Shown: positions 8,110-17,196 of the stretch, piece by piece
Layout: every line of letters starts with the position of its first letter
Position numbering within the stretch: the stretch's first letter is position 1
Assembly (NCBI RefSeq): GCF_013364275.1
Contig: NZ_CP054932.1
Location: 5,084,001-5,148,000, forward strand
Direction of reading: 5' to 3'
Length of the DNA: 64,000 bases
DNA from: Actinomadura sp. NAK00032
Lineage (GTDB): Bacteria; Actinomycetota; Actinomycetes; Streptosporangiales; Streptosporangiaceae
Position numbers and translations under genes: made by a program
The notes under the pieces: model-generated
The model's database searches: none
Told to the model about the DNA's origin: nothing
The model's input: only the letters and a program-made list of their open reading frames with translations

Positions 8110-9702
8110 CTAGCCGGTGACGCGCTCAGGCTGGCGGGGCGATGCGAGCCGCGTGGCCTGCGTCCGCCCCCGCAGCGTGACCTCGCCGCCGATGAGCCAG
8201 TGCTCCTTCTCCTCCGCATCGGCCTGGTCGACGAGCGAGCCCGCCGCGAGGACGCGCTCGTCGGTGCCCTTGGCCATGTCGGTGAGGCGGGCCGCCTCGT
8301 TGACCGGGTCGCCGATCACCGTGTACTCGAAGCGCTCCTCGGCGCCGATGTGCCCGGCGACGGCCTCCCCCGCCGAGACGCCGATGGCCGCCGCGAGGTC
8401 GGGGACGTCTGCGCGCAGCCGGGCGGCCAGTTCCCGGGACGCGGCCAGCGCGCGGCCGGGGGCGCCCTCCAGCGGCAGCGGCGCCCCGAAGATCGCGAGC
8501 GCGGCGTCCCCCTCGAACTTGTTGATCCAGCCGCCGTGCGCGCCGATGACCTCGACGACCACGGCGAAGAACGCGTTCAGCAGCCGGACGACCTCGGCGG
8601 GCGGCCGGTCGGCGGCGAGCCGGGTGGACCCGATCAGGTCCACGAAGATCACCGCGACCTCGCGCAGCTCGCCGCCGAGGTCGATGCCGCGCTCGACGGC
8701 GACGCGCGCGACGTCCGCGCCGACCTGCCGGCCGAACAGGTCCTGGAGCCGCTCGTGCTCGCGCAGCCCGGCGGCCATGTGGTTGAACCCGGCCTGCAGC
8801 AGCCCGACCTCGCTGGCGTCGTAGACGGGGACCTCGACGTCCAGGTCGCCGCGCTGCACGCGGGCGAGGCCGGCCCGCACCGACTCGACCGGGTCGGCGA
8901 TGGCGCGGGCGGCGGTGTAGGTGACGCCGAGCCCGACGAGCAGCGCGATGCCGCCGAGCGCGAGCACCGCGACCGCGAAGTCCCGCACGGTGATCTTCGC
9001 GATGAGGAAGCTGCCGATGGCGAGGGTGATCAGCCCGAGGATCGGGACGGCGGTGCCGAGCGCCCAGGCCAGCACCGAGCGGGCGACGACGCCGGGCAGC
9101 CCGGTGCGGCTCGGCACCTCGCTGCGCAGCGCGGTGGTCACCGCGCGGCGCAGCAGCCGCTCGGTGAGCAGGTAGACGATCGTGCAGGTGGTGAGGCCGC
9201 CGAGCAGGCTCGTCAGGCCGAGCTTGACGGCCAGGAGGCCGGAGAACGGGGCGTTGATGACGACCCAGCCGACCGTCCCGATACCCCATAGCGTGAGGTG
9301 CAGGGCCATCAGCCGCAGCGGCCCGTACAGCAGCAGCGCGCGCTCGTGCCGGTCGGGCTCGCCGTGCCGCTCGACGAGGCGGCGCACGCGGCGGAAGAAC
9401 CGCTCGCCGAGCAGCAGGCCGACGGGCACGGCCGCGGCGACGTAGGCGGTGAAGACGCTCAGGTTGATCAGCCGGAGCCGCTCGGAGACGTGCCCGACGG
9501 GGTCGGGGACGACGACCGTGAACGCGAGCACGACGAGCGCGCCGCCGAGGTTGGCGAGGCCGGTGGCGATCGTGACGAGGACGCGGGCGCGGCGGGCGAT
9601 CCGGGTGCGCGAGTCGCCGGGGGCGCCGTCGATGAACCGCCACAGGGGACCGAAGATGATCCGCCTGGGCCGGGGCGCAGGCGTCGCCTTCTCGGTCTCC
9701 AT
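8110..9702 (-). CDS. Membrane class III adenylate/guanylate cyclase with HAMP domain
   Basis: 530 residues. The N-terminal half has about six TM segments, followed by a HAMP region (ADPVESVRAGLARVQRGDL, roughly residues 255-305) and a C-terminal class III cyclase domain. The first metal-binding Asp is in VIFVDLIGST, the purine-specifying Lys and second acid lie in NKFEGDAALAIFGAP, and the transition-state Asn/Arg region is in GDPVNEAARL, so the active site looks complete and ATP-type. The architecture matches the mycobacterial Rv1318c/Rv1319c/Rv1320c/Rv3645 cyclases. No strong Shine-Dalgarno precedes the ATG, suggesting leaderless initiation. It may supply cAMP to Crp-type proteins such as the one at 1-3430, which is inference from proximity. 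Confidence 0.9.
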   Translation of the reverse strand: METEKATPAPRPRRIIFGPLWRFIDGAPGDSRTRIARRARVLVTIATGLANLGGALVVLAFTVVVPDPVGHVSERLRLINLSVFTAYVAAAVPVGLLLGERFFRRVRRLVERHGEPDRHERALLLYGPLRLMALHLTLWGIGTVGWVVINAPFSGLLAVKLGLTSLLGGLTTCTIVYLLTERLLRRAVTTALRSEVPSRTGLPGVVARSVLAWALGTAVPILGLITLAIGSFLIAKITVRDFAVAVLALGGIALLVGLGVTYTAARAIADPVESVRAGLARVQRGDLDVEVPVYDASEVGLLQAGFNHMAAGLREHERLQDLFGRQVGADVARVAVERGIDLGGELREVAVIFVDLIGSTRLAADRPPAEVVRLLNAFFAVVVEVIGAHGGWINKFEGDAALAIFGAPLPLEGAPGRALAASRELAARLRADVPDLAAAIGVSAGEAVAGHIGAEERFEYTVIGDPVNEAARLTDMAKGTDERVLAAGSLVDQADAEEKEHWLIGGEVTLRGRTQATRLASPRQPERVTG

Positions 9703-9776
9703 GGGCGTGCAGATTATCCGGTCATAACTCGCATATCCCCGTCCGGAGCGCGCGATCTCGGCGAGGGATTGCTCAC

Positions 9777-10271
9777 TCAGGTGCGGATCGGGTCGAGCAT
9801 CCGGTGCGGCGAGCGCAGGACCAGGCTGACCGGATCGGTGCGGCGCCGGAGGCCGGGGCCGGCGTGGATCTCCAGCTCCTCGGGCCGGACCGGCCGCCCG
9901 CAGGCGGCGCACATCCCGTCCGGCCCGATCCGGGTGCCGCAGCCGGCGTGCAGGAAGACCCGGCACGCCTCGGCGGACAGGTGGTCCTCGGCCCAGCGGG
10001 CGAGCGTGTGGACGACCGGCCACAGCTCCCTGCCCGCCTCGGTGAGGACGTAGTCGTGGTCGTCCTTGGCGAGGACGCCGGCCTCCACGAGCGCCTGGAG
10101 GCGCGCCGACAGCACGGCGCGCGGGATGTCGAGGTGGACGAGGAAGTCGCTGAACCGGCGCACGCCGTAGAAGGCGTCCCGGACGATCAGCAGCGTCCAG
10201 CGCTCCCCCACGACCTCCAGCGCGCGGGCCAGCGAGCAGTCCTGCGCCGCGTAGTCCTTGCCGAGTGCCAT
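9777..10271 (-). CDS. HxlR-family winged-helix transcriptional regulator
   Basis: 164 residues from the ATG at 10271. The HxlR core is clear: CSLARALEVVGERWTLLIVRD at residues 10-30, then GVRRFSDFLVHL, IPRAVLSARLQ (recognition helix) and a wing ending in YVLTEAGRELWPV. The C terminus has a Cys-rich patch (CGTRIGPDGMCAAC) that might bind metal or sense thiols. The gene is divergent from the MFS exporter at 10367, and the 95-base gap holds two similar interrupted palindromes, which suggests that this protein represses the exporter and itself. Confidence 0.9.
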   Translation of the reverse strand: MALGKDYAAQDCSLARALEVVGERWTLLIVRDAFYGVRRFSDFLVHLDIPRAVLSARLQALVEAGVLAKDDHDYVLTEAGRELWPVVHTLARWAEDHLSAEACRVFLHAGCGTRIGPDGMCAACGRPVRPEELEIHAGPGLRRRTDPVSLVLRSPHRMLDPIRT

Positions 10272-10295
10272 GCGCCCCACATTACCCGCCAGGTA

Positions 10296-10310
10296 GTTCA
10301 TTGACCGAAC
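10296..10310. promoter_or_regulatory. Operator-like site 1 (HxlR/MFS intergenic)
   Basis: GTTCATTGACCGAAC is an interrupted palindrome with outer arms GTTC and GAAC. It is matched by a second copy 41 bases away. The spacing of about four helical turns and the position between divergent regulator and exporter genes suggest binding by the HxlR regulator (inference). It also contains TTGAC, which could serve as a -35 element. Confidence 0.55.
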
Positions 10311-10336
10311 CACGCATGCTACGGTCGCCCCATTCG

Positions 10337-10351
10337 GTTCGTTGACTGAAC
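10337..10351. promoter_or_regulatory. Operator-like site 2 (HxlR/MFS intergenic)
   Basis: GTTCGTTGACTGAAC matches site 1 at 13 of 15 positions in the same orientation. It ends 15 bases before the MFS start codon and just touches the ribosome-binding region (CGGAG), so a bound protein would block the exporter transcript. Confidence 0.55.
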
Positions 10352-10366
10352 TTGATCGGAGACCGC

Positions 10367-11785
10367 ATGACGACCCTGGCCGCACCGCGCGCGGCGCGCC
10401 GCGCGTCCGGCCCGCCCGCCGCGCTGGCGCTGCCGGCCGCCGCGACCCTGCTGGCACTGATGAACTACTGCGCGCCGGCGGCGACGCTCGCCGACACCGC
10501 CCGCGGCCTGCACGCCGGCGCGACCGCGCAGATCTGGCTGATGAGCTCGATCAGCCTCGGGCTGTCTGCGGCGCTGCTCGCCGCCGGCGGCCTCGCCGAC
10601 GACCACGGCCGCAAGCGGACGTTCGTCGCCGGCGCGGCGGCGCTCGCCGCCTCCAGCGTGGCGTGCGCGCTCGCCCCGAACGCCCTGGTGTTCGTCGCGG
10701 GAAGGATCGCGCAGGGCGCCGCCAGCGCCGCGCTGCTGGTGACCGGGCTCGGCATCATCGGCGCCTCGTTCGGGCAGGGGCCGCGCCGGGCGCGGGCCAC
10801 CGGCATGTGGGGCGCGATGGTCGGGCTCGGCATCGCGCTCGGCCCGATAGGCGCGGCCGGGCTGACCGTGCTCGGCGGCTGGCGGCTCTGGTACTGGGCG
10901 ACGGTCGCCGCCTCCGTGCTGCTCGCCGTCGCGGCGGCGCGCGCGCTGGAGGAGTCTCGGGCCGAGCGGCCGCGCGGCGTGGACGTCCCCGGCCTCGCCA
11001 CCATGAGCCTCGGCATCGCGGCGCTGACCGCCGCGATCACCTGGGGCCGCACCGGCTGGACGGCGCCGGGCGTGCTCGCGCTGCTCGCCGCGGCGGCCGT
11101 CCTGCTCGCCGCGTTCGTGCTGGTCGAGGCGCGGCGCCGGGAACCGCTGGTCGACCTGGCGCTGTTCCGGCGGCCCGCGTTCCTGCTGTCGGTGACCGGC
11201 GCGCTCGTCACCGGGCTCGCGGTGATCGGCGTCATGACCTACCTGGCGACGATGATGACCCTGGTGATGGGCCTGTCACCGGTCGAAGCGGCGCTCGTCC
11301 TCGCGATCTGGTCCGCGCTGTCGTTCGCCGTCGCGCTGCAGGCGCACCGGCTCCCGGCGCGGCTGCCCGTCCGGCGGCTGCTGGCCGGCGGGTTCGCGCT
11401 CGCCGCCGTCGGCGAGTTCGCGATGGCCGGCCTCGCCCCGGACGGGCACTGGTGGCGCCTCGCCCCCGGCCTCGCGGTCGCCGGCGTCGCGAGCGGCCTC
11501 ACCAACGCGATGCTCGCCCGGCTCGCCGTGGAGAGCGTCCCCGCCGACCGGGCCAGCATGGGCGCCGGCGCCAACAACACCGCCCGCTACATCGGGGCGT
11601 CGCTGGGCGTGGCGGTCGTCGGGGCCGTCGCGACCGGCTCCGGGCACGACCCGGCCGCGCTGGCGCACGGCACCAACACCGCCATGGTCGTCTCCGCGGT
11701 CGCCGCGCTCGCCTACGCCGCCCTCGCCCTGGTCATCCGCGACCGCCGCCCCGCCCCCGGCCCGCTCAGCCCAGTTCCTCGATGA
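10367..11785 (+). CDS. MFS multidrug-type exporter (EmrB/QacA, DHA2-like)
   Basis: 472 residues with about 14 hydrophobic helices. Motif A is recognisable as GGLADDHGRKRTF after TM2, and motif C-like GLGIALGPIGAAGL occurs in TM5. This is the drug/proton antiporter layout of the DHA2 group. The ATG at 10367 is preceded by CGGAG at good spacing; an upstream in-frame TTG at 10352 is less likely. The divergent HxlR gene probably controls it. Its 3' end overlaps the convergent VWA gene by 20 bases. The substrate is unknown. Confidence 0.9.
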   Translation: MTTLAAPRAARRASGPPAALALPAAATLLALMNYCAPAATLADTARGLHAGATAQIWLMSSISLGLSAALLAAGGLADDHGRKRTFVAGAAALAASSVACALAPNALVFVAGRIAQGAASAALLVTGLGIIGASFGQGPRRARATGMWGAMVGLGIALGPIGAAGLTVLGGWRLWYWATVAASVLLAVAAARALEESRAERPRGVDVPGLATMSLGIAALTAAITWGRTGWTAPGVLALLAAAAVLLAAFVLVEARRREPLVDLALFRRPAFLLSVTGALVTGLAVIGVMTYLATMMTLVMGLSPVEAALVLAIWSALSFAVALQAHRLPARLPVRRLLAGGFALAAVGEFAMAGLAPDGHWWRLAPGLAVAGVASGLTNAMLARLAVESVPADRASMGAGANNTARYIGASLGVAVVGAVATGSGHDPAALAHGTNTAMVVSAVAALAYAALALVIRDRRPAPGPLSPVPR

Positions 11786-13157
11786 ACGCTGCGAGCTGGG
11801 TCAGGTTGCGGCACTCGAACATCGGCACCAGCTCGCCGTAGCGGGACGCGGCGGAGTCGCCGGTGTCCCACCGGCCGCGCGGCTCGGGGTTGAGCCAGTA
11901 CGCGTGCCGGGCCCGGCCGGCCAGCGACTCCAGGACCGGCAGCGACAGCTCCCCGTAGTTGGAGCGCGCGTCGCCGAGGATCAGCAGCGCCGTCTTGGAC
12001 GTGACGGCGTCGCCGTACCGCTCGTCGAACACCTTGATGGCGTGGCCGTAGTTGGAGCGGCCGGTGATCCAGACGAGGTCGGCCTCGGCGGCGAGCCGGG
12101 CCATCGCGTCCACGACGTCGCTGCCCGGCGCGAAGTACTTGGTGATCTCGTCGGTGGTGTCGATGAACGCGAACGCGCGGACCTTGCTGAACTGCTCGCG
12201 CAGCGCGAACGTCAGCAGCAGCGTGAAGTGCGCGAACGCCGACACCGAGTCGCTGGCGTCGCACAGCACCACCAGCTCGGGCCGGTGCGGGCGCGGCGGC
12301 CGGTGGTGGGTGGTGAGCGGCACTCCCCCGCTGGCCAGGGACGCGCGGACCGTCCGGCGGAAGTCCAGCCGCCCGCGCCTGCCGTGCCGCTGCCGCCGCA
12401 CCAGCCGGGCCGCCAGCCGGCGGGCCAGCGGCTGCACCTCGCGGCGCAGCGCCGCCATCTCGGCGCGGCTCGCGCCGGCGAAGTCGAGCCGCTCCAGCGG
12501 CGGCCGGACGGTGATCCGGGCGGTGCGCTCGACGCCGGTGTCCTCGGCGATGCGGCGGCGCACCTCCGCGCCGACGAGGTCCTGGAACCGGGTGACGCGG
12601 TCGCGGAACGTCCGGCGCGCGACCCGCTCGGCCATCCCGCCCCGCTCCTGGCCGCCGAGGACGGCGTTCAGCAGCCGCGCCATCAGCGTGTCCGGCGACA
12701 GCGCGTTCAGGACGCCGGAGGAGAACCACGACTCCTGCCCCGGCGTCCGCCCGTACTCGGCGACGGCCGTCCGGGCGAACTGCCGCAGCCCCGCGTCGTC
12801 GCCGGACAGCAGCAGCTCCGCCAGCTCGTCCCGGCGCGCCTGCACCAGCGGGTCGAGCGCGGGCGGCACGGGCCGCCCGTCGGCGTTCAGCGTCCGCTCC
12901 CGGCGCCGCGGCGGCGCCGCCGCGCCGTCCCCGACCGCCGCCGGGAACCACAGGTCGAAGAGCGTGTCGAACGTCGGGCGGTGCTGGGGCCGCTTGACGA
13001 CCGTCGCGGCGTAGGCGGCGCGCAGCGACTCCCGGTCGAGCAGGTCGATCGCCTGCATGGCGCGGACCGCGTCCAGGCCCTCGGCGACCGACACCGGCAG
13101 CCCGGCCCGGCGCAGCTCCGCGACGAACCCGGTGTGCCGGTCGACGAGCGATGCCAT
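11766..13157 (-). CDS. VWA (CoxE-like) domain protein
   Basis: 463 residues. The N-terminal half is a helical domain found in CoxE/VWA_CoxE proteins. The C-terminal half is a von Willebrand A domain with a MIDAS-like motif (LVVLCDASDSVSAF, about residue 295) and the later Thr/Asp positions in IDTTDEIT and ILGDARSNYGE. Such proteins pair with MoxR AAA ATPases, and the MoxR gene lies directly upstream with one base between them. The pair is thought to act in protein or metal-cofactor maturation; no target such as CO dehydrogenase is present in the window. The 3' end overlaps the convergent MFS gene by 20 bases. Confidence 0.9.
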   Translation of the reverse strand: MASLVDRHTGFVAELRRAGLPVSVAEGLDAVRAMQAIDLLDRESLRAAYAATVVKRPQHRPTFDTLFDLWFPAAVGDGAAAPPRRRERTLNADGRPVPPALDPLVQARRDELAELLLSGDDAGLRQFARTAVAEYGRTPGQESWFSSGVLNALSPDTLMARLLNAVLGGQERGGMAERVARRTFRDRVTRFQDLVGAEVRRRIAEDTGVERTARITVRPPLERLDFAGASRAEMAALRREVQPLARRLAARLVRRQRHGRRGRLDFRRTVRASLASGGVPLTTHHRPPRPHRPELVVLCDASDSVSAFAHFTLLLTFALREQFSKVRAFAFIDTTDEITKYFAPGSDVVDAMARLAAEADLVWITGRSNYGHAIKVFDERYGDAVTSKTALLILGDARSNYGELSLPVLESLAGRARHAYWLNPEPRGRWDTGDSAASRYGELVPMFECRNLTQLAAFIEELG

Positions 13158-13158
13158 G

Positions 13159-14028
13159 TCAGCCCCGCAGCCCCAGCTCCGTCGCGGCGCGCCGCTGGTC
13201 GGAGACGTGCTTGAGGACGACCCCGAGGGTCCGCGCGACGGCGGCCTCGTCCAGCTCGTCCAGGCCGAGGGCGAGCAGCGTGCGCGCCCAGTCGACGGTC
13301 TCGGCGATCGACGGCGCCTTCTTGATCTCCAGGTCGCGCAGCGTCCCGACCGTGCGGACGAGCTGCTCGGCCAGCTCCGCCTCGATCCCCGGCACCTGCG
13401 CGAGCACGATGTCGCGCTCCCGCTCGGCCGACGGGTAGTCCAGGTGCAGGTAGAGGCAGCGGCGCTTGAGCGCCTCCGACAGCTCCCGCGCCGCGTTGGA
13501 GGTGATGAGCACGAACGGGCGCCGCACCGCGCCGACCGTGCCGAGCTCGGGGATCGTGACCTGGAAGTCCGACAGGACCTCCAGCAGCATGCCCTCCACC
13601 TCGACGTCGGCCTTGTCCGCCTCGTCGATCAGCAGGACGGTCGGGCCGGTGCGCCGGATCGCCGCCAGCAGCGGCCGCTCCAGCAGGAACTCCTCGGAGA
13701 AGATGTCGTCGTGGGTCTCCTGCCAGGCCCGGTCGGCGGGCGCCGCCTGGATGGCGAGGAGCTGCTTCTTGTAGTTGAACTCGTACAGCGCGCGGGCCTC
13801 GTCCAGCCCCTCGTAGCACTGCAGCCGGATCAGCTCCGCGCCGGTCGAGGCCGCGACGACCTTCGCCAGCTCGGTCTTGCCGACCCCGGCGGGGCCCTCG
13901 ACGAGCAGCGGCTTGCCGAGCGCCTGCGCGAGGTACACGGTGGTGGCGATCGCCTCGTCCGCGAGGTAGCCGGCCTCGGCCAGCCTGCCCTCGACGTCGG
14001 CGGGCGAGGAGAACATCGCGTCGGTCAT
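13159..14028 (-). CDS. MoxR-family AAA+ ATPase
   Basis: 289 residues. Walker A is GPAGVGKTE (about residues 45-53), Walker B is LLIDEADKAD, sensor 1 is ITSNAARELSEALKRRC with the arginine finger, and the C-terminal lid helices follow; the order is normal for MoxR. The ATG at 14028 overlaps the stop of the upstream lipoprotein gene (ATGA), and the VWA partner begins one base after its stop, so this is a three-gene operon. Confidence 0.92.
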   Translation of the reverse strand: MTDAMFSSPADVEGRLAEAGYLADEAIATTVYLAQALGKPLLVEGPAGVGKTELAKVVAASTGAELIRLQCYEGLDEARALYEFNYKKQLLAIQAAPADRAWQETHDDIFSEEFLLERPLLAAIRRTGPTVLLIDEADKADVEVEGMLLEVLSDFQVTIPELGTVGAVRRPFVLITSNAARELSEALKRRCLYLHLDYPSAERERDIVLAQVPGIEAELAEQLVRTVGTLRDLEIKKAPSIAETVDWARTLLALGLDELDEAAVARTLGVVLKHVSDQRRAATELGLRG

Positions 14029-14450
14029 CCCTTGCCCTTCTTCGCGACGGCCTTCTTGTACTTCTGGTTGGTGCCGGCGAAGACGAGCGTGGACTTGTCC
14101 TCCAGCGTGACGCCCCAGTAGGACGCCATCCGCGGATCGCCGCCCTGCCAGGAGAACCGGAACTTGCCGTCCCCCTCCGGGATGGCGGCGCCGCTCCACA
14201 GCTTCTGCCCGCCCCGCACCCACACTCCGCTGCCGTCCGCCTTGAACTGGAAGTAGTCCTCGGCCGTGCCGACCCAGCGGCCGACGAGCGGCTTGACGTC
14301 GGACGGCTTCACCGCCGGCAGCGGCGCCAGCGTCGTGGCCGCCGCGGACGGGCCGTCCTCCGCCGCGTCCTTCTCCCCGCCGCCGCACCCGCCGAGCGCG
14401 AGCGCGGCGGCACTGACGGCACAGACGGCGAGAACGCTCCGACGCGTCAC
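14025..14450 (-). CDS. Small lipoprotein
   Basis: 141 residues with a lipoprotein signal peptide ending in lipobox LGGC (about residue 22). A short Ala/Ser linker leads to a domain of about 90 residues beginning VGRWVGTAEDYFQFKADGSG, which reads like a lipocalin-like or beta-sandwich fold of alternating strands. The C terminus is Lys/Gly-rich (KKGKG). Its function is not recognised. It leads the operon with MoxR and VWA and overlaps MoxR by 4 bases, which suggests an extracytoplasmic partner or client of that chaperone pair (inference). Confidence 0.8.
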   Translation of the reverse strand: MTRRSVLAVCAVSAAALALGGCGGGEKDAAEDGPSAAATTLAPLPAVKPSDVKPLVGRWVGTAEDYFQFKADGSGVWVRGGQKLWSGAAIPEGDGKFRFSWQGGDPRMASYWGVTLEDKSTLVFAGTNQKYKKAVAKKGKG

Positions 14451-14572
14451 GCGGACCTCCGGGTGGTCTGGGGCGAAAGCGGCAGTGTAATGCGGTTGCT
14501 ACCTGCGGGGTACGGGCCGGTTCGCCCCGCCGGGGGACGCGGCCCCGGCGCCCGGCCGCCTATAACCGGGAC

Positions 14573-14920
14573 ATGACGTCCCCACGACTGCCGCGCGAGG
14601 ACCTCACCGCGGCGATGGCGGCCCGGCGCGAGCTCGGGCCCGACTACGACGAGGCGTTCCTGGAGACGGTCGTCGACCGCATCGAGGAGGCCTTCGACGC
14701 GCGCGCCGCCGCCGCGCCGCGGCCCCGGTCCCGTCCGGCACCGGTGCCGCGGCGCGGCGGCGAGCGCGATCACAGCCTGGCCATGGCGGTGCTGTCGCTG
14801 CTCGCCGCCATCCCGCTGAGCGCGATCGGCGTCGTCAACGCCGGCCTGGCCGGCCTCGCCCTCGCCATCGCCGGCGTCGTCCTGGTGAACGTCACCTACA
14901 CCTTCCGTCCGCGCCGGTAG
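14573..14920 (+). CDS. Small conserved actinobacterial membrane protein
   Basis: 115 residues. The first 45 residues form a charged helical segment (ELGPDYDEAFLETVVDRIEE), followed by a Pro/Arg-rich linker and two hydrophobic helices near the C terminus. The ELGxxYxxxFxxxxxxRI pattern is common in small actinobacterial proteins of unknown function. The ATG at 14573 is 122 bases from the divergent lipoprotein gene, so both promoters lie between. No function is proposed. Confidence 0.7.
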   Translation: MTSPRLPREDLTAAMAARRELGPDYDEAFLETVVDRIEEAFDARAAAAPRPRSRPAPVPRRGGERDHSLAMAVLSLLAAIPLSAIGVVNAGLAGLALAIAGVVLVNVTYTFRPRR

Positions 14921-14925
14921 CGGCG

Positions 14926-17121
14926 CTACCTGCCGGGCTCGGCGTCGCGGGGCAGGCCGAGGATGCGCTCGCCGATGATGTTGAGCTGCACCTCGGTCGT
15001 CCCGCCGTAGATGGTCATCGCGCGGCTGAACAGCATGGCGCGCCCCACGATGCCGCTCTCGGCCATCGGGACCTCGGTCGCGGCGGCCGTGCCCTGCGCC
15101 GCCCAGCAGTAGTCGGCGACGTCCTGGTTGAACTGGACGCCGAGGAGCTTGCGGACGCTGGCCTCCGCGCCCGGCTCCACGCCGTTCAGCTGCTTGAGCG
15201 TGGTGCGCAGGCCGAGCAGGTCGATCGACTGGCCCTGCGCGACGAGCCTGCCGACCTCGGCCGCGGCGACGGCGTCGGGCTCCCGGTTCGCGAAGAACCG
15301 CAGCAGCTCGGGCACGCCCATGCCGAGCCCGCCGCCGGTCGACAGCGACACCCGCTCGTTGGACAGGGTGTTGCGCGCGACCTGCCAGCCCCGGTCCACC
15401 TCGCCGACGACCTGCTCGTCCGGGACGAACACGCCGTCCAGGAACACCTCGTTGAACAGCGCGTCACCGGTCAGCTCGCGCAGCGGCCGGACGTCGACGC
15501 CCGCCGCCTTCATGTCGACGAGGAAGTAGGTGATCCCGTCGTGCTTGGGCGCGTCGACGTCGGTGCGGGCGATGCAGAAGCCCCACTGGGCGTGCTGGGC
15601 GAGCGACGTCCAGATCTTCTGCCCGGTGAGTTTCCAGCCGCCCTCGACCCGCTCGGCCTTCATCGACAGCGACGCCAGGTCGGAGCCCGCGCCCGGCTCG
15701 GAGAACAGCTGGCACCAGACGATCTTGCCCTGCAGCGTCGGGCGCAGGAAGCGCTCCTTCTGCTCGTCCGACCCGTAGCGGACGAGGGAGGGCACCAGCC
15801 ACGCGCCGATCCCGAGGTTCGGGGCCTTGACCTTGGCGGCCTTCAGCTCCTGCTGGATGAGGATCTGCTCGACCGGCCCGGCCTCGCGGCCCCAGGGCTT
15901 CGGGAAGTGCGGGACGGTCCAGCCCTCGTCGCCCATCCGGGCGGCCAGCGCGTCCTTGTCCTCGATCGCCGCCAGCTCGGCGATCTCGGCGCGGACCCGC
16001 TCGCGCAGCGGCTGCGCGTCCTCGTCGAGCTCCAGCACGACCTCGCGGCGGCCGCCGCCCAGCGCCAGCTCCGCGACCTTGGCGGCCCAGCCCTTGGACG
16101 GGCCGAGCAGCGCCCGCAGGGTGAGCGCGCGGCGCAGGTAGACGTGCGCGTCGTGCTCCCAGGTGAACCCGATGCCGCCGAGGATCTGGATGGCGTCGCG
16201 GGCGGTCTGCACGCCGGCGTCGAGCGCGATCACCGCGGAGACCGCGGCGGCGAACCCGGCTTCCTCGGTGCCCTCGTCCAGCGCGCGGGCGGCGTCCCAG
16301 GCGGCGGCGCGGGCCTGCTCCAGCGCGATCAGGCTGCGGGCGGCCTTGTGCTTGACGCCCTGGAACTGCCCGATCGGGCGGCCGAACTGCTCGCGGACCT
16401 TGGCGTACTCGGCGGCGGTCTCCACCAGCCACCCGGCGAGGCCGGCCGCCTCCGCGCCGAACAGCGCGGCGGCGAGGTCGGCGACCCGGCCGGCGGTGAG
16501 GCCGTCCAGGACGCGGTCGGCGGCGACGGCCACCCCGGACGCCTCGACGGCGGCGACGCGGCGGACCCGGTCCAGGCTCGCGACCGGGGTGACGGCGAGG
16601 TCGGCGGCGTCCACCGCGACCCACTGCTCCCCGTCGTCGGCCGCGACCGGCAGCACGACGACGTCGGCGAGCGCGGCGCCGAGCACCGTGCCGGACGTGC
16701 CGGACACCACGAGGGAGCCCTTCTCGCTGCGGCCCGTCAGCGCGCCGTCCAGCGCGACCGCGGCCGTCTTGGACCCGTCGGCCAGCGCGGGCAGCAGCTC
16801 CGCGCGCAGCTTGGCGTTGCTGGAGGCGTCGATGACGGCGCTGGCGAGGACGGTCGGCAGGAACGGGCCGGGCGCGGCGGCGCGGCCCAGTTCCTCCAGC
16901 ACGACCGACAGCTCCAGCAGGCCGTAGCCCTGCCCGCCGTGCTCCTCGTCCAGGTGCAGGCCCAGCAGGCCCTGCTCCGCCAGGGCGGGCCAGAAGCCCG
17001 GCCTGGTCTCCTCGTCGGCGTCCAGCACGGCCCGGACGGCCGTCGCCGGGATGTTGCGCTCGGCGAAGCCGCGCACCGATTCGGCGAGCGCCTCGTGCTC
17101 CTCGGTCAGCCCGATGGCCAT
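14926..17121 (-). CDS. Two-domain fused acyl-CoA dehydrogenase (FadE6-like)
   Basis: 731 residues carrying two acyl-CoA dehydrogenase units in tandem. The first (about 1-370) has GLLGLHLDEEHGGQGYG and the C-terminal IQILGGIGFTWEHDAHVYLR. The second (about 380-731) has the FAD/acyl-binding CQLFSEPGAGSDLASLS, ITYFLVDM and a final IYGGTTEVQLNIIGERILG. Fused enzymes of this length occur in mycobacteria (FadE6, also FadE22 and FadE34) and act in beta-oxidation of fatty acids or sterol side chains. The catalytic base position cannot be decided by eye. Upstream (17155-17173) there is a TAGAAC element resembling half of a KstR site. Confidence 0.9.
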   Translation of the reverse strand: MAIGLTEEHEALAESVRGFAERNIPATAVRAVLDADEETRPGFWPALAEQGLLGLHLDEEHGGQGYGLLELSVVLEELGRAAAPGPFLPTVLASAVIDASSNAKLRAELLPALADGSKTAAVALDGALTGRSEKGSLVVSGTSGTVLGAALADVVVLPVAADDGEQWVAVDAADLAVTPVASLDRVRRVAAVEASGVAVAADRVLDGLTAGRVADLAAALFGAEAAGLAGWLVETAAEYAKVREQFGRPIGQFQGVKHKAARSLIALEQARAAAWDAARALDEGTEEAGFAAAVSAVIALDAGVQTARDAIQILGGIGFTWEHDAHVYLRRALTLRALLGPSKGWAAKVAELALGGGRREVVLELDEDAQPLRERVRAEIAELAAIEDKDALAARMGDEGWTVPHFPKPWGREAGPVEQILIQQELKAAKVKAPNLGIGAWLVPSLVRYGSDEQKERFLRPTLQGKIVWCQLFSEPGAGSDLASLSMKAERVEGGWKLTGQKIWTSLAQHAQWGFCIARTDVDAPKHDGITYFLVDMKAAGVDVRPLRELTGDALFNEVFLDGVFVPDEQVVGEVDRGWQVARNTLSNERVSLSTGGGLGMGVPELLRFFANREPDAVAAAEVGRLVAQGQSIDLLGLRTTLKQLNGVEPGAEASVRKLLGVQFNQDVADYCWAAQGTAAATEVPMAESGIVGRAMLFSRAMTIYGGTTEVQLNIIGERILGLPRDAEPGR

Positions 17122-17196
17122 GCGTCAACCCTCTCTCAGACCCTTTTGACCGAGATTCTAGAACAGGATTCGGATCAGTGGGGAGAGAGCCGGGTC

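Noticed and set aside
8110..10023. Longer cyclase protein starting near 10023
   Set aside because: The added N terminus overlaps the HxlR gene antisense and is typical shadow sequence; METEK at 9702 begins the cyclase-like protein.
17155..17173. KstR-type operator before the acyl-CoA dehydrogenase
   Set aside because: Only one half (TAGAAC) fits; the second half does not match the GTTCTA consensus, so a steroid-regulon call is not supported.
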